A stretch of 64,000 nucleotides of DNA, from NCBI RefSeq assembly GCF_014042015.1, contig NZ_CP059493.1, positions 1,240,001 through 1,304,000 on the forward strand. The letters are read 5' to 3'. The translations under genes were made by a program, and so were the position numbers. Positions 36,957-45,244 of the stretch are shown here, piece by piece; within the stretch, counting starts at the first letter, position 1, and the number at the start of each line of letters is the position of its first letter. The stretch is from Actinotalea sp. JY-7876. GTDB taxonomy: Bacteria > Actinomycetota > Actinomycetes > Actinomycetales > Cellulomonadaceae. The notes beneath the pieces are model-generated. The model saw nothing but the letters and a program-made list of their open reading frames with translations. It was not told the origin of the DNA and did no database searches.

Positions 36957-38092
36957 CCTCCCCCCGGGCGAGTGCCGGGGCGGAGCACGCCCCCGACCTC
37001 GGTGCGGTGGTGCGCGGGAACCTGCAGCAGCAGAGCCGCTACGTCATCGCGATCGCGATCGCGATCGGGATCCCGACGATGGTGGTCGTCGCGCTCACCG
37101 CGCCGGAGCCGGACCCCGTGGTCCGCTACGGCTACCCGCCGGTCATCGCCTACCTGCTCGTGTACGCCTGGGTCCTGGTGCGCCGCCCCGCGATGGCGGT
37201 CCCGTTCTCGCGCATCACGCTCGTGCTCTTCGAGCTGGCCTGGATCACGACCATGGCCGCGGGCCTCGCCCGCGCGTCGGACCTCGACGCCGCCTGGGCG
37301 GCGCTCTTCCCGCTGTTCTTCCTCAGCATGGTCATCTTCCTGATCGTGGGCTACCTGTTCTTCTCGGCCCGCCAGGGCGCGGTGCATGCCGGGGCGGTCG
37401 TGCTGGCCGTGTTCGCCGCGGGGTCCGCCGGTGCGCTCGCGGCCGACGACGGTGCCCGCCTGGTCCCGCACGTGCTGCGCTACTGCATCTACCTGGCCGT
37501 GATCGCCGTGCTGCTCCTGGTGCTGTCCCAGGCCAAGACCCGGCTCGCGCTCGCCCTCGTCGCGGCGCAGCAGGCGCGCGCCGAGGTCAGCGAGATGCGG
37601 GACATGGCCTACCTCGACGCGCTCACCGGCGTCGCGAACCGTCGTCGGCTCGTGGAGGAGCTGTCCTTCCGGTCCTCGCGCGTCGGCCCCGGGTACCCCG
37701 TCGCGCTCGTCTACTTCGACCTCGACAGGTTCAAGTCCATCAACGACGACCACGGCCACGCGGTGGGCGACGACGTCCTGCGCCGGGTCGCGAGCCTGGC
37801 GAGCGGCGTGGCCGGGCGCGACGCCGTCGTCGGGCGCCTGGGCGGCGAGGAGTTCGTCGTCGTCGCGCCGGGGGCCACCCACGCCGACGCCCTCGACCTC
37901 GCCGAGAGGCTGCGCCAGTCGTTGCCGCGCGAGGTCGGCGCGGACCTCGGCGTGCCCGTGACCGCCAGCTTCGGCGTCTCGATGCTGCGGCCGGGGGAGA
38001 GCGCCTCCGTCGCGCTCGCCCGGGCCGACGAGCTCATGTACGACGCGAAGGCCGGCGGCCGGGACCGCGTCGTCGGCGGGGCGATGGCCTGA
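36953..38092 (+). CDS. Membrane-bound GGDEF diguanylate cyclase
   Basis: Makes the second messenger cyclic di-GMP from two GTP. The 379-residue protein has about six membrane helices (residues 28-200, for example VIAIAIAIGIPTMVVVAL and FPLFFLSMVIFLIVGYLFF), a short linker helix and a GGDEF domain from about residue 215. Substrate and catalytic motifs are DALTGVANRRRLVEEL, FDLDRFKSINDDHGHAVGD and RLGGEEFVVV. The RxxD inhibitory site expected five residues before GGEEF is absent, so product inhibition by that route is unlikely. ATG 36953 is coupled to a short upstream frame; ATG 36938 in frame would add five residues. Confidence 0.9.
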   Translation: MTSPRASAGAEHAPDLGAVVRGNLQQQSRYVIAIAIAIGIPTMVVVALTAPEPDPVVRYGYPPVIAYLLVYAWVLVRRPAMAVPFSRITLVLFELAWITTMAAGLARASDLDAAWAALFPLFFLSMVIFLIVGYLFFSARQGAVHAGAVVLAVFAAGSAGALAADDGARLVPHVLRYCIYLAVIAVLLLVLSQAKTRLALALVAAQQARAEVSEMRDMAYLDALTGVANRRRLVEELSFRSSRVGPGYPVALVYFDLDRFKSINDDHGHAVGDDVLRRVASLASGVAGRDAVVGRLGGEEFVVVAPGATHADALDLAERLRQSLPREVGADLGVPVTASFGVSMLRPGESASVALARADELMYDAKAGGRDRVVGGAMA

Positions 38093-38095
38093 GCG

Positions 38096-39478
38096 TCAGT
38101 GCTCGCCGACCAGCACCCGCTCGAGGACGTCGAGCGCGTCCGCGAGCAGCGCGCGGTCGATGACGAGCGGGGGCAGGAGCCGGACCACGTTGCCGTACGT
38201 GCCGCAGGTCAGGACCAGGACGCCGTCGGCGGCGCAGGCCGCCGCGACGCGCGCCGCCTCGGCCGGGTCGGGCTCCAGCGTCCCGGGCCGGACGAGCTCG
38301 ACGGCCAGCATCGCGCCGCGGCCCCGCACCTCGGCGACCTGCGGCGCCCGGGACGCGACCGCGCGCAGGCGCTCGGTCACGAGCTCGCCGATCCGCCGGG
38401 CCGCGGCGGGCAGGTCCGCCGCCTCGTAGGCCTCGATCGTCGCGAGCGCCGCGGCGCACGCGATCGGGTTGCCGCCGTACGTGCCGCCGAGACCGCCGGC
38501 GTGGACGGCGTCCATGAGCTCGGCGCGGCCGGTCACGGCCCCGAGCGGCAGGCCGCCCGCGATGCCCTTGGCCATCGCGACGAGGTCCGGCACGACGCCC
38601 TCGTGCTCGCACGCGAACATCGCGCCGGTCCGCGCGAACCCGGTCTGGACCTCGTCGGCGACGAGCAGCACCCCGTGCTCGCGGCACCAGCGCGCGAGGG
38701 CGGGCAGGAAGCCCGGCGCCGGCACGACGAACCCGCCCTCGCCCAGGACGGGCTCGACGACGACGCAGGCCACCTGGTCGGCGCCGACCTGCTTCTCCAG
38801 GACCGCCACGGCGCGGGCGGCCGCCTCCTCGCCCGTGACCGGCACCGGCTCGCGGAGGGGGTAGGAGGCGGGTACCCGGTACACCTCGCCGGCGAACGGG
38901 CCGAAGCCCGTCTTGTAGGGCATCGCCTTGGACGTCATGGCCATCGTGAGGTTCGTGCGCCCGTGGTAGGCGTGGTCGAGCACGACGACGGCGTCGCGCC
39001 CGGTGGCCCGGCGGGCGACCTTGACCGCGTTCTCGACCGCCTCGGCGCCCGAGCTCACCAGGACGGTCCGCTTGGCGTGGTCACCCGGCGTGAGGCGGGC
39101 GAGCGCCTCGCACACGGCGACGTACTCCTCGTAGGGCGCGACCATGAAGCACGTGTGGGTGAAGTCCGCGGCCTGCCGCGCGACGGCGCTCACCACGCCG
39201 GGCGACGCGTTGCCGACGGACGTCACGGCGATGCCCGAGGCGAGGTCCACGAACGTGTTGCCGTCGACGTCCACCACGACACCGCCGCCGGCGCGGTCGA
39301 CGTAGACCGGCAGGGCGCTGCTCACGCCGGCCGCGACGGCCGCGGCGCGCCGGCGCGTGAGCTCGCGCGACCGCGGCCCGGGCACCTCAGTCACCAGGCG
39401 GCGCACCTGCGGCAGGTCCGGCGGGTGCAGGGCGGACAGATCGGGCCAGGCGGTGTCGGGCGCGGCGGCGGGTCCCAT
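38096..39478 (-). CDS. gabT: 4-aminobutyrate aminotransferase
   Basis: PLP enzyme converting GABA and 2-oxoglutarate to succinate semialdehyde and glutamate. The 460-residue class III aminotransferase has [37 protein letters not shown], the acidic [28 protein letters not shown] and the PLP Lys304 in [32 protein letters not shown] also fits GabT. Its stop lies 3 nt from that of the GGDEF gene on the other strand with no terminator between. A minus-strand TAGCAT lies 6 nt before ATG, so it should be leaderless. Confidence 0.93.
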   Translation of the reverse strand: MGPAAAPDTAWPDLSALHPPDLPQVRRLVTEVPGPRSRELTRRRAAAVAAGVSSALPVYVDRAGGGVVVDVDGNTFVDLASGIAVTSVGNASPGVVSAVARQAADFTHTCFMVAPYEEYVAVCEALARLTPGDHAKRTVLVSSGAEAVENAVKVARRATGRDAVVVLDHAYHGRTNLTMAMTSKAMPYKTGFGPFAGEVYRVPASYPLREPVPVTGEEAAARAVAVLEKQVGADQVACVVVEPVLGEGGFVVPAPGFLPALARWCREHGVLLVADEVQTGFARTGAMFACEHEGVVPDLVAMAKGIAGGLPLGAVTGRAELMDAVHAGGLGGTYGGNPIACAAALATIEAYEAADLPAAARRIGELVTERLRAVASRAPQVAEVRGRGAMLAVELVRPGTLEPDPAEAARVAAACAADGVLVLTCGTYGNVVRLLPPLVIDRALLADALDVLERVLVGEH

Positions 39479-39484
39479 GCGGCG

Positions 39485-39490
39485 ATGCTA
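39485..39490 (-). promoter_or_regulatory. -10 element of gabT, leaderless
   Basis: TAGCAT on the minus strand, 6 nt before ATG (39478-39476). Confidence 0.5.
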
Positions 39491-39560
39491 GGGCCGTGGG
39501 GCGTGCGGCGACGGTCCCCGCGCGGGGCATGATGGTGTCCGAACCCACGGAAGGCGGCTC

Positions 39561-40865
39561 ATGGAGTACGTGATCGGTCTGGTCGTGCTGCTCGTCGGGC
39601 TCCTGGTCTCGATCGCGCTGCACGAGGTCGGGCACCTGGTGCCCGCCAAGCGCTTCGGCGTCCGCGTGCCCACCTACATGGTCGGCTTCGGCCCGACCCT
39701 GTGGTCCCGGCGCCGCGGCGAGACCGAGTACGGGCTCAAGGCGATCCCGCTCGGTGGGTACGTCCGGCTCGTCGGCATGTTCCCCCCGGCCGACGTCGTG
39801 GGTGCCAAGCCCCGCCCCGGCCGCATCGGCGAGCTCGTCACCGCGGTGCGCGAGCAGAGCGCCGAGGAGGTGCTGCCGGGCGAGGAGCACCGGGCCTTCT
39901 ACCGGCTGAGCACGCCCAAGAAGCTCGTGGTCATGCTCGGCGGACCGGTGATGAACTTCCTCATCGCGGCCGTCGTCCTGACCGTCGCGTACGCCGGCAT
40001 CGGCCTCCCCGGCCTGACCACGACCGTGGGCGTCGTCGGCGACTGCGTGCGACCGATCGATCAGGAGGAGTGCGCGCCGGGGGACCCGGCCGTCCCCGCG
40101 GCCCAGGCCGGCCTCGAGGAGGGCGACGTCCTCGTCTCCCTCGACGGGCAGCCCCTCGCGTCGTGGCAGGACTTCCAGGACGCGGTGCGCGGGACCGACG
40201 GCTCGCCCGTGCCGCTCGTCGTCGAGCGCGACGGGCGCGAGACGACGCTCGAGCTGACCCCCGTGCTGGCCGAGCGGCCGGTCGTCGACGAGGTCACGGG
40301 CGAGGTGGTGACCGACGAGGCCGGCGACGTCGTGACGCACGAGGTCCGCTACGTGGGGCTGAGCCCGACCGTCGACCTCGTGCGCGAGCCGCTCAGCGCG
40401 GTGCCGGCACGGATCGGCGAGGTGTTCACCGGCACGGCCGAGGTGGTGCTGACCCTGCCCGCGCGGGTGTGGGACGTGGTGCTCGCCGTGACCGGCGTGC
40501 AGGAGCGGGACCAGACGTCGATCGTCGGCCCGGTGGGCGTCGGTCGCCTCGCGGGCGAGGTGACGGCCGCGGACGCCGACCCGCTGTGGCAGGTCTCGAC
40601 GCTGCTGTCGATCGTCGGCTCGCTCAACATGGCGCTGTTCGTGTTCAACCTCATCCCGCTGCTGCCGCTCGACGGCGGGCACGTCGCGGGCGCCCTGTGG
40701 GAGGGCGGCAAGCGGCAGGTCGCCCGCCTGCGCGGGCTGCCCCGCCCGGCGCCGGCCGACGTCGCCCGGATGATGCCCGTCGCGTACGGCGTCTTCGCGC
40801 TGCTCGCCGTCATGGGCGTGCTCCTGGTCTACGCCGACCTCGTGGTGCCGGTCACGCTCGGCTGA
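39561..40865 (+). CDS. rseP: RIP metalloprotease RseP (site-2 protease)
   Basis: Intramembrane zinc protease that cleaves anti-sigma factors and remnant signal peptides. The 434-residue protein has [14 protein letters not shown] in the first helix with His21, Glu22 and His25, a PDZ domain near residues 170-260 ([17 protein letters not shown]) and the third ligand motif [14 protein letters not shown] near 362-375. The loop before the PDZ has two Cys (VVGDCV and EECAPG). A CATGAT at 39529-39534 may be its -10, with GGAAGG before ATG. Mycobacterial Rip1 is the best-studied relative. Confidence 0.95.
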   Translation: MEYVIGLVVLLVGLLVSIALHEVGHLVPAKRFGVRVPTYMVGFGPTLWSRRRGETEYGLKAIPLGGYVRLVGMFPPADVVGAKPRPGRIGELVTAVREQSAEEVLPGEEHRAFYRLSTPKKLVVMLGGPVMNFLIAAVVLTVAYAGIGLPGLTTTVGVVGDCVRPIDQEECAPGDPAVPAAQAGLEEGDVLVSLDGQPLASWQDFQDAVRGTDGSPVPLVVERDGRETTLELTPVLAERPVVDEVTGEVVTDEAGDVVTHEVRYVGLSPTVDLVREPLSAVPARIGEVFTGTAEVVLTLPARVWDVVLAVTGVQERDQTSIVGPVGVGRLAGEVTAADADPLWQVSTLLSIVGSLNMALFVFNLIPLLPLDGGHVAGALWEGGKRQVARLRGLPRPAPADVARMMPVAYGVFALLAVMGVLLVYADLVVPVTLG

Positions 40866-40903
40866 CGCGTGCGCCGCGGAGGCCGACGACCCCCGCGCGG
40901 GGG

Positions 40904-40909
40904 GATACT
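40904..40909 (+). promoter_or_regulatory. -10 element of ispG, leaderless
   Basis: GATACT, 6 nt, then GTG 40916. Confidence 0.5.
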
Positions 40910-40915
40910 GGGACG

Positions 40916-42070
40916 GTGAGCATCCCTATCAGCCTCGGCATGCCTGAGGCGCCGCCGCCCGTCCTGGCCCCGCGTCGCCCGACCCGCAAGATCAAGGTCG
41001 GCACGCTCGCGGTCGGCGGCGACGCGCCCGTGTCCGTGCAGTCGATGACGACGACGCGCACGTCCGACATCAACGCCACCCTCCAGCAGATCGCGGAGCT
41101 CACGGCGTCCGGCTGCGACATCGTGCGGGTCGCGTGCCCCACCGAGGACGACGCGGCGGCGCTGCCGATCATCGCGAGGAAGTCGCAGATCCCCGTCATC
41201 GCCGACATCCACTTCCAGCCGAAGTACGTGTTCGCGGCGATCGACGCCGGCTGCGCGGCCGTCCGGGTCAACCCGGGCAACATCCGCAAGTTCGACGACC
41301 AGGTCGGCGCCATCGCCCAGGCCGCCAAGGACGCGGGGACATCGATCCGGATCGGCGTGAACGCCGGCTCGCTCGACAAGCGCCTGCTCGAGAAGTACGG
41401 CAAGGCGACGCCCGAGGCGCTGGTCGAGTCCGCCGTGTGGGAGGCGTCCCTCTTCGAGGAGCACGACTTCCACGAGTTCAAGATCTCGGTCAAGCACAAC
41501 GACCCCGTCGTCATGGTGCGTGCCTACGAGCTGCTGTCCGAGCGCGGCGACTGGCCGCTGCACCTCGGGGTGACCGAGGCGGGTCCGGCGTTCCAGGGCA
41601 CCATCAAGTCGGCGACCGCGTTCGGCGCGCTGCTGAGCAAGGGCATCGGGGACACGATCCGGGTCTCCCTGTCCGCGCCGCCGGTCGAGGAGGTCAAGGT
41701 CGGGATCCAGATCCTCCAGGCCCTGAACCTGCGGCCGCGCAAGCTCGAGATCGTCTCCTGCCCGTCCTGCGGGCGGGCCCAGGTCGACGTCTACACCCTC
41801 GCCGAGCGCGTCACGGCCGGGCTCGAGGGCCTCGAGGTGCCGCTGCGCGTCGCCGTCATGGGCTGCGTCGTCAACGGTCCGGGCGAGGCCCGCGAGGCCG
41901 ACCTGGGGGTGGCGTCCGGCAACGGCAAGGGGCAGATCTTCGTCAAGGGCGAGGTCGTCAAGACCGTCCCCGAGGCGATGATCGTCGAGACGCTGATCGA
42001 GGAGGCGATGCGCATCGCCGAGTCGATGGAGCCGTCCGAGGGTGGCGCCCCCGTCGTCTCGGTGTCCTGA
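40916..42070 (+). CDS. ispG: 4-hydroxy-3-methylbut-2-enyl diphosphate synthase (flavodoxin-dependent)
   Basis: Penultimate step of the MEP pathway, using a 4Fe-4S cluster. The 384-residue protein has [50 protein letters not shown] and the cluster ligands in [12 protein letters not shown] and [21 protein letters not shown] chosen because the -10 hexamer lies 6 nt before it and no ribosome site is present. Together with dxr it places two MEP enzymes in the window. Confidence 0.97.
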   Translation: MSIPISLGMPEAPPPVLAPRRPTRKIKVGTLAVGGDAPVSVQSMTTTRTSDINATLQQIAELTASGCDIVRVACPTEDDAAALPIIARKSQIPVIADIHFQPKYVFAAIDAGCAAVRVNPGNIRKFDDQVGAIAQAAKDAGTSIRIGVNAGSLDKRLLEKYGKATPEALVESAVWEASLFEEHDFHEFKISVKHNDPVVMVRAYELLSERGDWPLHLGVTEAGPAFQGTIKSATAFGALLSKGIGDTIRVSLSAPPVEEVKVGIQILQALNLRPRKLEIVSCPSCGRAQVDVYTLAERVTAGLEGLEVPLRVAVMGCVVNGPGEAREADLGVASGNGKGQIFVKGEVVKTVPEAMIVETLIEEAMRIAESMEPSEGGAPVVSVS

Positions 42071-42107
42071 GCGGCTGCGCTCCGGCGCCGGCCGGGGCGC
42101 CATGGTG

Positions 42108-42113
42108 CACAAT
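42108..42113 (+). promoter_or_regulatory. -10 element of the acetyltransferase gene, leaderless
   Basis: CACAAT, 6 nt, then ATG 42120. Confidence 0.5.
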
Positions 42114-42119
42114 CGCCGC

Positions 42120-42989
42120 ATGGTCCGAGGCCGCGCCGACGTGAGGCCCGCCGTGGTCACCGACGTCGACCTGCGCGCGGCCGCAGCGCTGTGCGCGCTC
42201 GACCCGGTGGCGACGGTGCTCGCGGCCTCGCGGATCGAGCTCGCGCTCGCCGCCGGGAGCGTGCGCGGCGGCTCGGCCCTGTGGGGCGTCGAGCGCGGCG
42301 GGCGGCTCGTCGCGCTGTGCTGGGCCGGCGCCAACGTCGTCCCGGTCTGCGACCCCGCCGACGACCAGGCCCTCGACGCCTTCGCCGCGACGGCGCTGCG
42401 CCAGGGGCGCCGGTGCTCGTCGATCGTCGGGCCGGCGGGCGCCGTGCTCGGGCTCTGGGAACGGCTCGAGCGCTCCTGGGGACCGGCGCGCGACGTCCGC
42501 GCCGCGCAGCCGTCCATGGTGATCGACCACCCGCCGCTCGTGGCGCCGGACCCCCGCGTGCGCCGCGGCAGCCCGCACGAGCTGCCGCTGCTCCTGCCCG
42601 CGTGCGTGCAGATGTTCGTCGAGGAGGTCGGCTACTCGCCCCTGCTGGGCAGCCCCGGCGCCTACGAGGCGCGCGTGCGCGGGCTGCTCGAGGAGGGCCG
42701 GTCCTTCGTCCGCCTCGACGAGGGCCCCCGCGGCCCGGAGGTGGCCTTCAAGGCCGAGCTCGGGGCCGTGAGCTCGGGCGTCGCGCAGGTGCAGGGCGTC
42801 TGGGTACCCCCCGACCGCCGCCGCCAGGGCCTCGCGGCGCACGGCATGGCCGCCGTCGTGCAGCAGACGCTGAGCACCGTCGCGCCGCTCGTCTCCCTGT
42901 ACGTGAACGACTACAACGCCCCCGCACTGGCCACCTACGAGCGCGTGGGCTTCCGCCAGGTCGGCACCTACGCCACGGTCCTCTTCTAG
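42120..42989 (+). CDS. GNAT family acetyltransferase with N-terminal DUF4081-like domain
   Basis: A 289-residue protein. The first half resembles the DUF4081 domain (LDPVATVLAASRIELALAAG), and the second is a GNAT domain with the acetyl-CoA loop VWVPPDRRRQGLAAHG, near residues 228-243, and NDYNAPALATYERVGFRQVG at the end. Substrate unknown. Similar genes stand after ispG in many actinobacteria. The start follows from the -10 hexamer, rejecting an in-frame ATG at 42102. Confidence 0.88.
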   Translation: MVRGRADVRPAVVTDVDLRAAAALCALDPVATVLAASRIELALAAGSVRGGSALWGVERGGRLVALCWAGANVVPVCDPADDQALDAFAATALRQGRRCSSIVGPAGAVLGLWERLERSWGPARDVRAAQPSMVIDHPPLVAPDPRVRRGSPHELPLLLPACVQMFVEEVGYSPLLGSPGAYEARVRGLLEEGRSFVRLDEGPRGPEVAFKAELGAVSSGVAQVQGVWVPPDRRRQGLAAHGMAAVVQQTLSTVAPLVSLYVNDYNAPALATYERVGFRQVGTYATVLF

Positions 42990-43041
42990 CCCGCACCCTC
43001 CCGCCCCCTCCGCGCCACCGCGCCCACCTGCCCCGCACGCG
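42990..43041 (+). other. C-rich stretch before the left inverted repeat
   Basis: CCC runs (CCCGCACCCTCCCGCCCCC near 42990-43009) mean a G-quadruplex-capable sequence on the minus strand. No gene is visible from 42990 to 43203. Confidence 0.4.
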
Positions 43042-43043
43042 CG

Positions 43044-43109
43044 GATGTTCGGATGCGCACATCGGTGCGTGTGGCCACGTACGGATCGCCTCCAGGTGCG
43101 CGGATGCGC
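43044..43109 (+). repeat. Left copy of a 66-68 bp inverted repeat flanking the AbiEi-like gene
   Basis: Starts GATGTTCGGATGCGCAC and continues with TGGCCACGTACGGATCGCC and TCCAGGTGCGCGGATG. In opposite orientation it matches 44152-44219 at about 53 of 66 positions; two conserved blocks flank an 11-nt variable spacer. It lies 94 bp before the gene start. Confidence 0.75.
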
Positions 43110-43191
43110 GCGGGCGCCGTCCACAGGCGGCATGCGCGGGGCGCGTCCACCGGCCCGCGGGTCCGTGCGGCGGGCGGCCGCGTCCCTCGCC

Positions 43192-43197
43192 GAGCCT
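43192..43197 (+). promoter_or_regulatory. Possible -10 element of the AbiEi-like gene, leaderless
   Basis: GAGCCT, 6 nt, then ATG 43204. A weak match supported mainly by its spacing. Confidence 0.3.
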
Positions 43198-43203
43198 GGG
43201 CTC

Positions 43204-44139
43204 ATGACCGACACCCTCCTGCCGGCGGAGCTGCACAGCATCGCCGCGACCCATGACGGCGTCCTGCGGCGCTCGCACCTGCTCGCCGCCGGCCTCACGG
43301 CGCGCGACATCACGTCGGCCGTCCGGGCGGGACGTGTCGTGAGGCTGTACCGCGACACCTACCGCCTGCCGGCCGCCGACGACGGTCCTGGGGCCGACTT
43401 CCTCGCGACGACCGTCGCCGTGCGTCAGCGGCACCCGGACCGCGTGCTCACCGGTGTCGCGGCCGTCGCGGCGCTGGGGCTGCCCGTCTTCGGACGACCG
43501 CGGCACGTCCCCGTCGTCCACGACCCGCGCGGCGGTGCGTCGGCCCGTTCGGTGACGCGCACGGTGGCACCCCCGCCGGCGGACCAGCTGGTCCGGCTGC
43601 CGACCGGGCTCGTGGCCGGACCTGCCCGCGCGGCCCTGGACGCGGCGCGCCTGGACGGCGTCGTGGCCGGCGTCGTCGCGGCGGACGCGGCGTTGCGCGC
43701 CGGCATGACGACCCACGGCGAGCTCGGTCGCGTGCTGGCGAGCATGAGCGGGCTCCTCGGCGTCCACCACGCCCGGCGCTGCGCGGACCTCGCATCGGCC
43801 GGGTCGGCCAGCCCGGGGGAGTCGTGGAGTGCGGTCGTCCTGGACACCTACGGCATGCCCCGCGCGGAGCGCCAGGTCGCGCTCCACGACGAGCGCGGCC
43901 TCATCGGCGTCGTGGACTTCCTGTGGTCCGGAGCGGCAGTGGTCGGGGAGTTCGACGGCCGGGTGAAGTACGGCCGCACCAACCCGTCCGGCCGTCCGCC
44001 CGAGGAGGTCCTGTGGGACGAGAAGGTCCGGGAGGACCGCCTCCGGTCGCGGGGATACGCCGTCGTGCGCTGGACGACGGCGGACCTGCGCGCGCCCGAG
44101 CACTGGATCACCCGGCTCCGGCGGTCGTTGGGCGCGTGA
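43204..44139 (+). CDS. AbiEi-type antitoxin N-domain fused to DUF559-like nuclease fold
   Basis: A 311-residue protein. Residues 8-58 (HDGVLRRSHLLAAGLTARDI and VRLYRDTYRLP) match the winged-helix domain of AbiEi-like antitoxins. The C-terminal 100 residues (VVDFLWSGAAVVGEFDGRVK, DEKVREDRLRSRGYAVVRW) resemble the DUF559/Vsr-like restriction endonuclease fold, with Asp of VVDFLW and Glu of GEFDGRVK as candidate catalytic residues. Such fusions are frequent and unstudied in actinobacteria. No AbiEii nucleotidyltransferase toxin lies beside it, so it is an orphan. It is enclosed by inverted repeats and G-rich flanks, suggesting a self-contained cassette. Confidence 0.75.
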   Translation: MTDTLLPAELHSIAATHDGVLRRSHLLAAGLTARDITSAVRAGRVVRLYRDTYRLPAADDGPGADFLATTVAVRQRHPDRVLTGVAAVAALGLPVFGRPRHVPVVHDPRGGASARSVTRTVAPPPADQLVRLPTGLVAGPARAALDAARLDGVVAGVVAADAALRAGMTTHGELGRVLASMSGLLGVHHARRCADLASAGSASPGESWSAVVLDTYGMPRAERQVALHDERGLIGVVDFLWSGAAVVGEFDGRVKYGRTNPSGRPPEEVLWDEKVREDRLRSRGYAVVRWTTADLRAPEHWITRLRRSLGA

Positions 44140-44151
44140 GCCCAGCCCGTT

Positions 44152-44219
44152 GCGTACATCCGGACACCTGGAGGCGTTCCGTACGCGGCCAGCTGGTCAC
44201 TTGTGCGCGTCCGAACATC
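44152..44219 (-). repeat. Right copy of the inverted repeat flanking the AbiEi-like gene
   Basis: Reverse complement begins GATGTTCGGACGCGCAC and contains TGGCCGCGTACGGAACGCC and TCCAGGTGTCCGGATG. It starts 12 bp after the gene stops and has a 2-nt insertion relative to the left copy. Confidence 0.75.
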
Positions 44220-44256
44220 GGGACGGGCGGGGCGGCGGGACGGGCGGGGCGGGGAG
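44220..44256 (+). other. G-run tract with tandem 17-nt unit
   Basis: GGGACGGGCGGGGCGGC is followed by a near copy, giving at least six runs of three or more G on the plus strand, a strong G-quadruplex candidate. It lies directly outside the right inverted repeat and before the end of the convergent mutM-like gene. Confidence 0.5.
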
Positions 44257-44317
44257 GCGGTGAGGGCCGGCGGGCGGGGTCGGCCGGTGGTCCGGCCGGG
44301 CTGCGCCGGGGCGGGGG

Positions 44318-45181
44318 TCAGCGGAGGAGGCGGCTCATGCGGCGGTCGGCCAAGGGCTTGCCGCCCGTCTGGCACGTGGGGCAGTACTGGAGGGAGGAGT
44401 CCGCGAACGAGACCTCGCGGACGGTGTCGCCGCACACGGGGCAGGTCTCGCCGGTCCGGCCGTGCACCTGCATGCCGCGCCGCTTGGCGTCCTTGAGCTC
44501 CGCGGCGGGGCGCCCGCTCGCGGCGTCCAGCGCGCCCGCGAGCACCTCCCGGATCGTGCGGTGCAGCAGCGCGACGTCCTCGGCGTCCAGCGAGCGGCTC
44601 AGCGCGAAGGGGCTCATCTGCGCGGCGTGCAGGATCTCGTCGGAGTACGCGTTGCCGATGCCGGCGATCTGGCGCTGGTCGCGCAGCAGGCCCTTGAGCT
44701 GCTGGTTGCGCGCGCTGAGCAGCTCGCCCAGCCGCTCGGGCGTGAACTCGTCCGACGTCGGCTCCACGCCGAGGGTCGCGACCATCTCCACCTGCTCGGG
44801 GTCGGCGACGACGTGGACGGCGAGGCGCTTGCGGGTCCCGGCCTCGGTGAGGTCGAAGCCCGCGCCGTCGTCGAGACGCACCCGGAGCGCGATCGGCGAC
44901 TTCCCGGGCCGGAGCACCGTGCGCGGCACCTCGTCGTACCAGCGGACCCAGCCCGCGCGCGAGAGGTGCCACAGCAGGTGCGGGCCGTCGACGGTCGCCA
45001 GGTCCAGCCACTTGCCGTGCCGGCCCACCCCGGCGACCTCCCGGCCCACCAGCTCCGACGGCGCCGAGGAGAAGGTCTTCAGCGCGCTGATGGCGCCCAC
45101 CTCGACGCCCGCGACGGTGCGACCACCGGCGCGCGACGTGAGGAACCGGGCCAGGGCCTCGATCTCGGGCAGCTCGGGCAC
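44318..45181 (-). CDS. Fpg/Nei family DNA glycosylase
   Basis: Base-excision repair glycosylase/AP lyase for oxidised bases. The 287-residue protein starts VPELPEIEALARFL, with the Pro2-Glu3 catalytic N-terminus after Met removal, has GRHGKWLDLAT with the conserved Lys, and the helix-two-turn-helix QIAGIGNAYSDEIL. The zinc finger is CPVCGDTVREVSF...YCPTCQTGG. The ending DRRMSRLL is typical of the actinobacterial Fpg/Nei paralogue rather than classical MutM, so substrate preference is uncertain. GTG start, with minus-strand CACCAT 6 nt upstream. Confidence 0.9.
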   Translation of the reverse strand: MPELPEIEALARFLTSRAGGRTVAGVEVGAISALKTFSSAPSELVGREVAGVGRHGKWLDLATVDGPHLLWHLSRAGWVRWYDEVPRTVLRPGKSPIALRVRLDDGAGFDLTEAGTRKRLAVHVVADPEQVEMVATLGVEPTSDEFTPERLGELLSARNQQLKGLLRDQRQIAGIGNAYSDEILHAAQMSPFALSRSLDAEDVALLHRTIREVLAGALDAASGRPAAELKDAKRRGMQVHGRTGETCPVCGDTVREVSFADSSLQYCPTCQTGGKPLADRRMSRLLR

Positions 45182-45187
45182 CAGCCC

Positions 45188-45193
45188 ATGGTG
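45188..45193 (-). promoter_or_regulatory. -10 element of the Fpg/Nei gene, leaderless
   Basis: CACCAT on the minus strand, 6 nt before GTG (45181-45179). Confidence 0.4.
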
Positions 45194-45232
45194 CCCGCTC
45201 GGGAGCCCGACGGGAACCGCAGCGCCCGCCAC

Positions 45233-45238
45233 TAGGCT
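45233..45238 (+). promoter_or_regulatory. -10 element of proS, leaderless
   Basis: TAGGCT, 6 nt, then ATG 45245. Confidence 0.6.
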
Positions 45239-45244
45239 GACCGC

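Noticed and set aside
43204-44139. Complete AbiE toxin-antitoxin system
   Set aside because: No AbiEii-type nucleotidyltransferase toxin gene lies on either side; neighbours are an acetyltransferase and a DNA glycosylase.
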